Shown here: positions 16,638 to 24,561 of the stretch, piece by piece
Numbering within the stretch: the first letter of the stretch is position 1
How the letters are laid out: the number at the start of each line of letters is the position of its first letter
Program-made: the position numbers and the translations under genes
DNA from: Campylobacteraceae bacterium
Lineage (GTDB): Bacteria; Campylobacterota; Campylobacteria; Campylobacterales; Sulfurovaceae
Length of the DNA stretch: 60,674 nucleotides
Direction of reading: 5' to 3'
Assembly (NCBI GenBank): GCA_027081355.1
Contig: JALWKP010000057.1
Coordinates: 1 to 60,674 of the forward strand
The notes under the pieces: model-generated
What the model was told of the DNA's origin: nothing
Database searches by the model: none
The model's input: only the letters and a program-made list of their open reading frames with translations

Positions 16638-17879
16638 TTATTCTCTTTCATTATTAGAGGTCAAACTAAGCATCGCTTCCTTAAACTTTTTATTCAACAC
16701 TTCAAACCCCCTATACTCCAGTCCCACTTCTCTGCAATGTTTGCGCAGGGCATCTCTGTCTTGTTCGAGATAAGCCCTGATTTTTGAAGCTGCTTTTCTT
16801 ATCTCATCTTCTGTAAAACCGTCCACAACAACGCCGACATTTTTTTCCGTAGCATAAATGTAATCCTCCGAAACCCCTTTATTGATTAAAAACGGCAGAC
16901 CCGCACAGAGATACTCGCCTACTTTAATGTTTGAAATAAACTTTTTAGAAGGACCCTGCGGAACCGAAATAATTGCAAAATCCGCCGCAAAATGGTATTT
17001 GTGTATATTGTCGTAATCACTGTGTTCTATAATATAATCTTCTCTTGGCACGCCGGCTTTTTCAAAAAGCTCTATAACCTCTTCATCTTTGTGCGGAGTG
17101 ACTATTAGCATATGAAATCTCGGCTCCTCCTCTTTTAACCACTTATACATATATGCAAACTCCTCTCTGTAATAGAGGTCGCCGAATTTTCCCGGATAGT
17201 AAAGCACCCACTGATCGTCTCTAATACCTAGTCTTTTGCGCGTTTCTTCCCTCTCCTTCTCGTTAAAAATAAACTTTTTATCATTTGCAACAGTCGGAAT
17301 GCGGATAAAGTCGGCTTTTGATTTCCAAATATCTTTTACCCTCTCTTGCATAAAAATAGTTCCCGAAGCTACCGTTTTGGCATAGAGTGCTGCTTTCTCT
17401 TCTAAAAAATGCGAAATTTTATACTGCAGCCCATCTTCACTCCACATTTTATTATCTATCGCATACTCGCTGTGAGGCTCATACTGGTAAAGATAAAGCT
17501 TCAATCTCAAAGGCAGGGCAAACATATAAGCAAAAGTTCCCGCAACAGAACCTAATGTCACAACATGGTTATACCCTTTTAAGCGCAGTTTCGCGACGGT
17601 TCTAAAGCCGTCGAGCAAATCGTAAATCTTATTTTTCAACTCTTTCCCCGGATGCCAAGTCAAAGGAGTCCACTCCAGCCCCTGCTTTTTCCACTGCTCC
17701 ACCAATTCATTCTGCCCGACAGTTAAAGGAAATTCCGGATTTTCATAAGTGATTAAATGAAACTGGTAAGGGTTATTCTCATCCTCTAAAAAATCCTTTA
17801 TATAAAGCCAAAAATTTGATTGAATCAGCGGGTCAAACAGGCGGTTGTATAGATAAATAATAACTTTTTTCTTTTTCAT
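16638..17879 (-). CDS. Glycosyltransferase, GT4-like, 413 aa
   Basis: A GT-B type protein of 413 residues. N-terminal elements include VIIYLYNRLFDPLIQSNFW and VVTLGSVAGTFAYMFALPLRLKLYLYQYEPHSEY. C-terminal elements include WVLYYPGKFGDLYYREEFAYMYKWL, the donor-site strand FAIISVPQGPSKKFISNIKVGEYLCAGLPFLINKGVSEDYI, and an Arg/Lys-rich end. Base composition is more GC-rich than its flanking genes, which hints at a different origin inside the cluster. Donor and acceptor are not predictable. It lies between the ORF6N remnant and the rhamnosyltransferase-like gene. Confidence 0.75.
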   Translation of the reverse strand: MKKKKVIIYLYNRLFDPLIQSNFWLYIKDFLEDENNPYQFHLITYENPEFPLTVGQNELVEQWKKQGLEWTPLTWHPGKELKNKIYDLLDGFRTVAKLRLKGYNHVVTLGSVAGTFAYMFALPLRLKLYLYQYEPHSEYAIDNKMWSEDGLQYKISHFLEEKAALYAKTVASGTIFMQERVKDIWKSKADFIRIPTVANDKKFIFNEKEREETRKRLGIRDDQWVLYYPGKFGDLYYREEFAYMYKWLKEEEPRFHMLIVTPHKDEEVIELFEKAGVPREDYIIEHSDYDNIHKYHFAADFAIISVPQGPSKKFISNIKVGEYLCAGLPFLINKGVSEDYIYATEKNVGVVVDGFTEDEIRKAASKIRAYLEQDRDALRKHCREVGLEYRGFEVLNKKFKEAMLSLTSNNERE

Positions 17880-17880
17880 T

Positions 17881-18617
17881 TTATAACTCCTTTATTAACA
17901 TACTCAGTATCAATTCAGTATCGATTTTGTTAAAAGCAAACACTTTTTTGCCCAAATCTTTTAAACTAGCCCCTATATGATAAGCCTCTTTGCTGTCAAT
18001 CAGTAAAAACCTGTCATGAAATTTATTTGAACTCTTAACTACTAAGTTGTTATATTGTGCATTATACTTTTCAATATCCAACTTTAAATGTTTCGAAATT
18101 TTCTGAGTAACTATTTTAAATTGCAAATTGGGATATTTAGAAAACAGAGTTAAAACAGTATCATCAATATACCCATCTATTAAAACAATCTCTTTTTTTG
18201 CACTTTTTAATAAATCGTTTATAAAATTATAAGCGTCATATATTTGTCCATTGCAAAAAACTCCCTGAATAAATGTTCGCATAATTGACAGTGTAACTTC
18301 TGTTGCAACCTTGCTTTTTAAAACTGTTGCTAACATATAAACACCTTGTTCTGTAAAACTTTAGGTGCATATTTTCTATTGTTTAAGCTTTTTTTTAAGG
18401 TCGCATTTTGCGGCCTTAAAAAAGTTACCTCATCTTTTGTCATTTTAAACATTAAATCATCTGGAAATTTATCTTTATTTCTCCTAACTGCCTCATTAAT
18501 TCTTTTCGTTTCAACTTGATAAAGTTTAGCTAAATCACTATCAAGTATTACCTGCATATTACGGATATTATATATCTTATTTTGAATATTCTCTTCATTA
18601 ATTATTAACTTATTCAT
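17881..18617 (-). pseudogene. Frameshifted ORF6N-domain protein with PLD-like C-terminus
   Basis: Two overlapping frames together make one normal ORF6N-family protein. The 95-codon first part has the ORF6N DNA-binding-like pattern (NMQVILDSDLAKLYQVETKRINEAVRRNKDKFPDDLMF). It then ends out of frame just after YAPKV. The second frame (from 18336) continues MLATVLKSKVATEVTLSIMRTF and then a C-terminal region KKEIVLIDGYIDDTVLTLFS...FHDRFLLIDSKEAYHIGASLKD. That region looks like a phospholipase-D-type fold with an H-x-D element. Restoring one base in the A4 run at 18355-18358 (four T on the coding strand) gives KVFTEQGVYMLA, the expected junction. Such genes are common in phages and mobile regions. 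It could be a true mutation, phase variation or a sequencing error. Confidence 0.75.
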
Positions 18618-18659
18618 TTTTACACCCTAATGTATTCATTTTGATTATTTTTCAAATTC

Positions 18660-19757
18660 TTATCCTCTTACTTGAAATTGCTTAATTAAATTAAAAATTT
18701 TTTCTATCTGTTTCTCATAACTGTGCTCTTTGGCAAAAGCCTTTCTTAACTCCTGCTTCTCTTTTGAATTGTAAAATTCAAGATTTTCAATAACCTCTTT
18801 GAATTTTTGAAGATAATTTTTCGAATCATCCACCATTACAAGCAAATCTCTTTTATCTTTATACTCATCGGTATAAGTTGCCACTGTTACTTTTCCGCTG
18901 TAAAGATATTCTAATATTTTATGAGAATTTGATAACTGTTCAAAATAATCTTCTACTTTGTAACATAATAAAGTAATATCGGCTTTTTCTAAAATAGCTG
19001 GTATTAAACTGCTTTCAACCCTCCCCCACCATATGCTGTTTTTGTAATTTTTACATGCTTTAAATAATTCTCCATTTGCAGAATAACTTCCAATAAAATG
19101 AAAAGATATATCAGGATGGTTTGCGACAAGTTTGCTGAAAATATCCGTATTGATATATTTCATATCTAAATTGCCTATATAAACTGCATTTATGCTTGAA
19201 AAATTAAACCTTTCTATCTGTTCTTTTGAAAGTTTCTGTTTTTCTAAATGCAAACTTAAACCGTGAGGAATTTTAAAAACTCTTTTGCTGTATTGCTCAA
19301 GCTCTTTTTTAATAAAATCCGTTACGCAAAAGCATATATCTGCACTGCTTGCCGCCTCTTTTACATGAAAATTTTGATTTGAATCCACCTGATGGTAAAT
19401 TTTTAATCTATCTTCGGCAAATTCCATATTGTAAAACCTCGAATTTTCAAAAAGCCAAACGGCGAAAGTCTTTTCATTAATTAAATTCTCTAGCTTTTTT
19501 AGCCACTTTTTTTCTATCCAGACGCGCAAAAATCTAGGCATAAACCTCATCCCTTTTGCGGCTTGCGGAGCATTTATTTCATATAAATTTTTATACTTTG
19601 TCTTTTTAACTTCTATCTTTTCTAAACTATTATCCGGCGGATTTAAAAAGTAAACTTTGTGCCCTTTTTGAGCCAATGCAATAGCATAATGGTGTTTGCT
19701 TACATACTGCCACTGCCAACGCTCGGGGGAAATTATTAAAAATGTTTTTTTATGCAT
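18660..19757 (-). CDS. Glycosyltransferase (GT4-like), 365 aa
   Basis: A 365-residue protein typical of polysaccharide glycosyltransferases that begin FLIISPERWQWQYVSKHHYAIALAQKGHKVYFLNPP. The C-terminal half has AVYIGNLDMKYINTDIFSKL, HFIGSYSANGELF and the donor-binding stretch ADITLLCYKVEDYFEQLSNSHKILEYLYSGKVTVAT. The start overlaps the end of the deacetylase-like gene by 8 bases. Substrates are unknown. Confidence 0.78.
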   Translation of the reverse strand: MHKKTFLIISPERWQWQYVSKHHYAIALAQKGHKVYFLNPPDNSLEKIEVKKTKYKNLYEINAPQAAKGMRFMPRFLRVWIEKKWLKKLENLINEKTFAVWLFENSRFYNMEFAEDRLKIYHQVDSNQNFHVKEAASSADICFCVTDFIKKELEQYSKRVFKIPHGLSLHLEKQKLSKEQIERFNFSSINAVYIGNLDMKYINTDIFSKLVANHPDISFHFIGSYSANGELFKACKNYKNSIWWGRVESSLIPAILEKADITLLCYKVEDYFEQLSNSHKILEYLYSGKVTVATYTDEYKDKRDLLVMVDDSKNYLQKFKEVIENLEFYNSKEKQELRKAFAKEHSYEKQIEKIFNLIKQFQVRG

Positions 19758-21105
19758 ATTTTCTCACTATATTTTCATAAATTTTTCTATCTTTACTGTT
19801 TAGCAGACAACTGTTGTGCCAAAGAAACACAAACTCTCCATTATACTTCTTTACAGTTGCTGCCAATTTTTTTATCTTTTCAAGCATCTCTTCGGGCTTA
19901 ATATCGGGCTGATAAGTAGTAAAACTCCCCTCCATTACAATTAAAGGCTTCTCTTTCAGTTTCAGTTTTTTTCTGCTTAAAATATTAAACACACTGTATT
20001 CATAACAGACACCGCATCTAAACCCCTCTTTATCGGCATAACTGAGCGTTGAATCCCACTCCATGCCGTTATCTTCCCATATCTGCCAAGTATTTGGAAT
20101 GGCAAATCTAAGATAGTGCTGCCTTCCACAAGAAATCTTTAAACCTGTCGCCTTCTCTATATTCTCTTTTTCCCTTCTCATCTGCTCTTTATTATTAAAA
20201 GTGAAATATGAAGGGTGAATTCCTATCTTATGTCCGTTTTTTATAATTTTTTTAACAAGGTTTTGAATTTGAGGGTCATTCATACTGTAACCGTCATCAT
20301 AAATCGGGCTTGTGCCTGCCCCCATAAAGAAGAAATAAGCCTCCAAGCCTGCCTCTTTTTCTAAATTGATCATATAATCAAAGGTGTCGTAAGGATCGTT
20401 TTTTATGCCCAGTTTTATAAAAGAATACTCTTTTGCTTTTTTAAAAGCATCAAAATATTTCTTATTTATAAGTAAATCCCGCCCGATCTCTTTTGCAGTT
20501 TTTGCCGCCGAATAGTAACGCAGAGGAAAATCGACATCATGCGTAGGAACAAGCTTAAATTCTCTTTTTTTTCTCTCTTGATTAATGCCTAAAAATTTAA
20601 GCATATTCCAAAGCATCTCTAAATACTCATTAACAACCAGACGGTGTAAAAAGTTAAATTTATACGCCAGGCTTGCTGCTGCAGGAAACCTTTCATGCTT
20701 ATCCCTGATTTTGTTTGTATACTCTTCCCATCTAGTCAGCATAAAAAATATGGAGGCAAAAATATCTAAACCGCAGGTTAAGTTGGAAGTTTCAAATTGG
20801 AAGTTGGAATTTCCGTAAATTATCGGAATGTCCGCTTCCGGACAAAAATCATTTTTGGCAAATTCTACTTTCTCAGGAATATTCTCTTCTTTTAAATACT
20901 CTAAATCGTTTTGATATTTACTGAAAAAATGGTCTTTTATAATAAGTTTGTTTCCATTCTCCAATTCAATAACCCAATCATTAATTTTCAATTCTCCATT
21001 ATCAATTATCAATTGATAAACTAATCCCAAAAACTCCCCAAAAACGGTATCTATTACATATTTTCTCTCTGCAATATTGTTATTTGGCACAAAAATTTTT
21101 ACCAT
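19750..21105 (-). CDS. Polysaccharide deacetylase family protein with two heptad-repeat insertions
   Basis: A 451-residue protein. The N-terminal ~180 residues form the extra domain seen in exopolysaccharide-cluster deacetylases. The NodB-like domain follows: metal-site Asp in KLVPTHDVDFPLRY, IGIHPSYFTFNNKEQM (the H-x3-H type element is reduced to H-P-S-Y), GRQHYLRF, and a final FLWHNSCLLN. It probably deacetylates amino sugars or trims the polymer. Two stretches are encoded by 7-base tandem repeats: residues ~30-50 (20956-21018) and ~97-108 (20781-20815). They keep the frame and probably form surface loops. It overlaps both neighbours by 7-8 bases. Confidence 0.8.
   Translation of the reverse strand: MVKIFVPNNNIAERKYVIDTVFGEFLGLVYQLIIDNGELKINDWVIELENGNKLIIKDHFFSKYQNDLEYLKEENIPEKVEFAKNDFCPEADIPIIYGNSNFQFETSNLTCGLDIFASIFFMLTRWEEYTNKIRDKHERFPAAASLAYKFNFLHRLVVNEYLEMLWNMLKFLGINQERKKREFKLVPTHDVDFPLRYYSAAKTAKEIGRDLLINKKYFDAFKKAKEYSFIKLGIKNDPYDTFDYMINLEKEAGLEAYFFFMGAGTSPIYDDGYSMNDPQIQNLVKKIIKNGHKIGIHPSYFTFNNKEQMRREKENIEKATGLKISCGRQHYLRFAIPNTWQIWEDNGMEWDSTLSYADKEGFRCGVCYEYSVFNILSRKKLKLKEKPLIVMEGSFTTYQPDIKPEEMLEKIKKLAATVKKYNGEFVFLWHNSCLLNSKDRKIYENIVRKYA
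20781..20815. repeat. In-gene heptad array (array 2)
   Basis: Five 7-base units: AGTTGGA, AGTTTCA, AATTGGA, AGTTGGA, ATTTCCG. The array lies inside the deacetylase reading frame and encodes a short segment reading GNSNFQFETSNL. Its unit differs from arrays 1 and 3 but has the same period. Confidence 0.75.
20956..21018. repeat. In-gene heptad array, nine units (array 3)
   Basis: Nine 7-base units from ATTCTCC to ATTGATA, including ATTATCA twice in a row. The array is 63 bases (21 codons), so it preserves the reading frame near the N-terminus of the deacetylase. The core closely matches the intergenic arrays at 9320 and 29495. Confidence 0.75.
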
Positions 21106-22055
21106 TTTAAAACCTTATCGATATAGTTATTTATTTTCCAAAGTTTAGAGTTGGTTTTATAAACTTGGAAATAGGGCTTTTGGACTGCGCCGAAACTTCT
21201 GAAATATTTCTCAATGCTCTCTATCATACTCCCTTCAAAATCGAAACTTTTTCCATTTTCTGCTGCAAATTTAATACTTTCATAAAGAATCAAATCCATT
21301 CCTCCCAAATCTTTTTTTTCCGGATCTATTCCTCCCATAATGTAATAGACACTATTCTTATCAAAAACCAAAAAGTTTGCAGCTATAACTTTCCCTTTCA
21401 AATCTTTGGTAAAAAAGATTTTGCAAGCGCCCTTCTTTTTGCATTTTTTATATAAATTTTTAACAAATTCCAAACTGTAGGATATTTCCATTCCTTTGCG
21501 GGAATAGGTTTTTTTGTTTAATTCGTAAAATTTTTCAATATCTTCTCCCACAAAAACCTCTATCCCCGCTTTTTGGGCTTTTTTCTTTCTTCTTCTTATA
21601 TCGGTATCAAATTTTTTTTCTATATTTTCAAAACTTTCCCACTCTATAACATATGTGTAGCGCGTAGATTGGTTAAAACCTTTCCAATAAAACGGAAGCC
21701 AATTGGTAATAGTATGGTGAAAGCTTTGATTAAACACATCATATTTAGGAAGCTGCTCTATTAAACTGCTCATTAACTCTTTTTCCCAAGAGAGTTTTTT
21801 AGAATTTTTCTGTCCTTTTGGATATTTGATATACGGTCCTAATGTCTGCGTCAGCGGCGGCATTTCAATAATATTAAAAATTCCATCTTTTTTTAAACAG
21901 TAAGGCATAGAGGCAACAATCTGTCCCCCCTTTTCAACCAGACAGATATCCCAGCCGTTTTCTCCACAGACAGCATCAAGCCACCAATCTTTAGAAAAAA
22001 TAGGAATATCTTTTTCTGTTTTACAAAACTCTCTATACTTTTCTTTATTTGTCAT
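21099..22055 (-). CDS. FemAB-like / GNAT-fold acyl or aminoacyl transferase
   Basis: About 318 residues. I start at the ATG ending at 22055, because a GGAG site lies 8 bases before it; a longer frame from 22085 lacks this. The protein has tandem GNAT-fold features of the FemAB/Acetyltransf_6 group: WWLDAVCGENGWDICLVEKGGQIVASMPYCLKK, then RRRKKKAQKAGIEVFVGEDIEKFYELNKKTYSRKGMEI, and AANFLVFDKNSVYYIMGG. Relatives occur in exopolysaccharide clusters beside deacetylases, where they probably acylate a sugar or add an amino acid. The start overlaps the preceding GT4 by 11 bases. Confidence 0.72.
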   Translation of the reverse strand: MTNKEKYREFCKTEKDIPIFSKDWWLDAVCGENGWDICLVEKGGQIVASMPYCLKKDGIFNIIEMPPLTQTLGPYIKYPKGQKNSKKLSWEKELMSSLIEQLPKYDVFNQSFHHTITNWLPFYWKGFNQSTRYTYVIEWESFENIEKKFDTDIRRRKKKAQKAGIEVFVGEDIEKFYELNKKTYSRKGMEISYSLEFVKNLYKKCKKKGACKIFFTKDLKGKVIAANFLVFDKNSVYYIMGGIDPEKKDLGGMDLILYESIKFAAENGKSFDFEGSMIESIEKYFRSFGAVQKPYFQVYKTNSKLWKINNYIDKVLKW

Positions 22056-23202
22056 TTTTGCTCCATTTTCCAATAATAGTATCAAATGTTTTTTGCATAT
22101 TTTCCGCTATAGCTTTAGGGCTAAATCGATTTCTTGCATCTTCTCCTATATTTTTATTTAAATACTTATCTTGGTTTTCAATGTAATAAATCAGTGCTTT
22201 TGTCCACTCTTCTACACTATTATCTACCAATAATCCATTGTTCTCATTAACAAAAGCAGCGATTGCAGGAATTTTAGAAGCAATTACTGCTGTTTCACAA
22301 AAAAGAGCTTCTGCACACACTAAAGAAAATGTTTCCATTTTGGAAGGATGCAAAAAAACATCCGCTTTTCGCATCTCATCACCTACATTTTTATAATCAA
22401 GCAGCCCTAAAAATTCAACTTTTGCATAAATTTCAGGATATTGACTTAAAAACCTTTTTGCCTCCCCCAGCTGCTCGCCGTCTCCTCCTATACATAACTT
22501 TAAATTATTATATTTTTTGCAAACATTATAAAAAGCTTTTACCCCTAACATTAACTGTTTATACGGAGAAGACCAATTTGCAAGCATAAAAAAAACAATA
22601 TCCTCTTTTTTTGAATATTTTTTAGGATAAAAAATATTATCAAAAACAATATTCGGAATTATATATTTATCGAATTTATCATATTCCGCAAATTTCACAA
22701 TATCATCCCTAAGAGGTTCAGAAACGGTAATAAGAGGTATGTTATGCCGAAATATATTTGCTATTCTTCGCTTTGCTAAAGAGTTGGGAGGCAAGTAAAA
22801 ATTTTGACTATAAGCCGACCAATGCTCTTGTATTGCAATTGGTTTTTTTAATATTTTTTTAATTAATTTAGTATGTATCAATAAAGGATATGCAATATGA
22901 AACAGATATAAATCATATGATTTTTTTTGTAATTTCAGCCTAAAAAACAGATAAAGCAAAAGAGATGTCGTTAAAAATTCTTTAACTCTGTGTGAATTAA
23001 CAGGAACAAATAAAAGCAATCTTTTTTCTGAACTATTTTTGTCCAATTGATGAACAAATTTAAATTTTCCAGACAATACTTGAACATGCACAATTTCAGA
23101 TAAGCTTATCTGCTTGGCACATTTATAATGTCTTTCTATAAAATCGCCTTCTTGACTTTTACCATAAGGATACCAGTTTGTTATATGCAATATTTTTCTC
23201 AT
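22045..23202 (-). CDS. Glycosyltransferase family 4
   Basis: A 385-residue GT4 protein. The N-terminal start KILHITNWYPYGKSQEGDFIERHYKCAK is typical. The donor domain has VFFMLANWSSPYKQLMLGVKAF, LCIGGDGEQLGEAKRFL and the E-x7-E motif in HPSKMETFSLVCAEALFCETAVIASKIPAI. It is AT-rich. Its end overlaps the FemAB-like start, and its start overlaps the pyruvyltransferase end by 4 bases, so four consecutive genes here are coupled. Confidence 0.83.
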   Translation of the reverse strand: MRKILHITNWYPYGKSQEGDFIERHYKCAKQISLSEIVHVQVLSGKFKFVHQLDKNSSEKRLLLFVPVNSHRVKEFLTTSLLLYLFFRLKLQKKSYDLYLFHIAYPLLIHTKLIKKILKKPIAIQEHWSAYSQNFYLPPNSLAKRRIANIFRHNIPLITVSEPLRDDIVKFAEYDKFDKYIIPNIVFDNIFYPKKYSKKEDIVFFMLANWSSPYKQLMLGVKAFYNVCKKYNNLKLCIGGDGEQLGEAKRFLSQYPEIYAKVEFLGLLDYKNVGDEMRKADVFLHPSKMETFSLVCAEALFCETAVIASKIPAIAAFVNENNGLLVDNSVEEWTKALIYYIENQDKYLNKNIGEDARNRFSPKAIAENMQKTFDTIIGKWSKNDK

Positions 23203-24365
23203 CCTATAGCTTCTTTTAAAATATTATCTATCTTTTTTTGTATTGATTGCAAATCAACCCTTTTTTCAGTATTAATACTATTTTTAATTATTTCTTGATA
23301 GTTAAAAAAGCTCAAAGTTATAATATTTGAAGTTATTTGATTTTCCTGTAATACATGCTCGACTTTTGGCTGATATGCAATAGCTATAACTTTACTCCCT
23401 CCCAAAAAAGCCATAATTCCTGCATGTAATCTTGTAACTAATGTTATTTTTGCCTTTTGTGCTAAATTTATTATTTCATATACTTTTAAAGAAGTATCAA
23501 TCTCTTTTATTTTTACATTCAAATTTTCAAGTTTTTTGATTAATTTTTTCCCTCCTTCTTTATCCAAAGGATAATTGGAATAAAATATTTCTATTTTTTT
23601 CAAATCATACAACTTTATAATACTTTTTATCACTTTATAAACATTATTAATATATGTATTAAATTTCTTATAGTCCGTTATAGGCCATTCTTTTCCGTAA
23701 ACAGAAGCAACATTAACCAATAAGATGTCTTTATTGATTGGCTCTTTTACTTTTACATTCATTCCCAAAGCTAAATCAGGCATAACATTACATTTTATAT
23801 GAGGATATAATTTGTTTAATATTTTCAAGCTATTACGATCTCTTAAATATATTTTTTTTGCACCCATTAAGCATTTTCTAAACTTTATAATCCCGTTTTC
23901 GGTATTTATCGGACCGGCTCCTACTCCCACAAAAGAATATGAAACCTTGCATTTATTAGCAAGTTCGCAAATATATTCCATAATATCTGGACTATTTCTA
24001 TATAAATCCATAATTAAGTTCCCGCCTCCTATAAGCAAATGATCTACATCTTGAAAAGATTTTAAAATAGTCTCTTTTTTAAACACTTTTTTAAATACTT
24101 TATTCAAAACTTTTTTATAAACTAAATTAATTTGCCCAAATAAAAAGTCGGCTTTAGGATATTCTGTAATAACATAAATATTTACTTTTAATGTTATATT
24201 TAATTTTTCCATTTCCTCTAATATATTTATATGATTTTTAAGTAAAATATTTACAATAAGTTCATTTCCATATATCCTTTGCAAACTACTTAAAATTCCA
24301 AGTAATATTGCTGTATCGCCTATTGAAGTTTTGTTATAACTGCCATATATTGCTATTTTTTTCAT
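23199..24365 (-). CDS. Polysaccharide pyruvyl transferase family protein (CsaB/WcaK-like)
   Basis: A 388-residue protein of the PF04230 type. Diagnostic stretches are YGSYNKTSIGDTAILLGI at the N-terminus, HLLIGGGNLIMDLYRNSPDI, FVGVGAGPINTENG, YLRDRNSLKIL, and near the end VTRLHAGIMAFLGGSKVIAIAYQPKVEHVL with the conserved Arg-Leu-His. These enzymes move a pyruvyl group from phosphoenolpyruvate onto a sugar, giving an acidic ketal. The start codon overlaps the stop of a 31-codon frame upstream (ATGA arrangement). Confidence 0.82.
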   Translation of the reverse strand: MKKIAIYGSYNKTSIGDTAILLGILSSLQRIYGNELIVNILLKNHINILEEMEKLNITLKVNIYVITEYPKADFLFGQINLVYKKVLNKVFKKVFKKETILKSFQDVDHLLIGGGNLIMDLYRNSPDIMEYICELANKCKVSYSFVGVGAGPINTENGIIKFRKCLMGAKKIYLRDRNSLKILNKLYPHIKCNVMPDLALGMNVKVKEPINKDILLVNVASVYGKEWPITDYKKFNTYINNVYKVIKSIIKLYDLKKIEIFYSNYPLDKEGGKKLIKKLENLNVKIKEIDTSLKVYEIINLAQKAKITLVTRLHAGIMAFLGGSKVIAIAYQPKVEHVLQENQITSNIITLSFFNYQEIIKNSINTEKRVDLQSIQKKIDNILKEAIG

Positions 24366-24457
24366 ATTTTACTTATTTCTTTTATTTTATTTTTAACAAT
24401 AATAAACTTCTGAAGCAATCTATCCGGTAAGTTATTTATATAAGAATCAGCTAACAT
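24362..24457 (-). CDS. Small 31-aa frame coupled to the pyruvyl transferase
   Basis: A short frame (MLADSYINNLPDRLLQKF and on) with a strong AAAGGAG ribosome site at the right distance. Its stop overlaps the next ATG. I do not recognise it. It may be a leader peptide that couples translation, or the N-terminal remnant of a lost gene; the second seems as likely as the first. The 104 bases between it and the ABC transporter gene look empty. Confidence 0.35.
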   Translation of the reverse strand: MLADSYINNLPDRLLQKFIIVKNKIKEISKI

Positions 24458-24561
24458 TGCACACTCCTTTCTAAATTCCAAATATAATAGATATTAAATA
24501 TTGATGATTCACATATTTTTTATAATTGGAGTATAGTGTCCATTTTTCTTTTTTCAAGCTA

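Noticed and set aside
17881-18617. Toxin-antitoxin pair interpretation of the two small overlapping frames
   Set aside because: Together they match one ORF6N-family protein split by one missing base, which is simpler.
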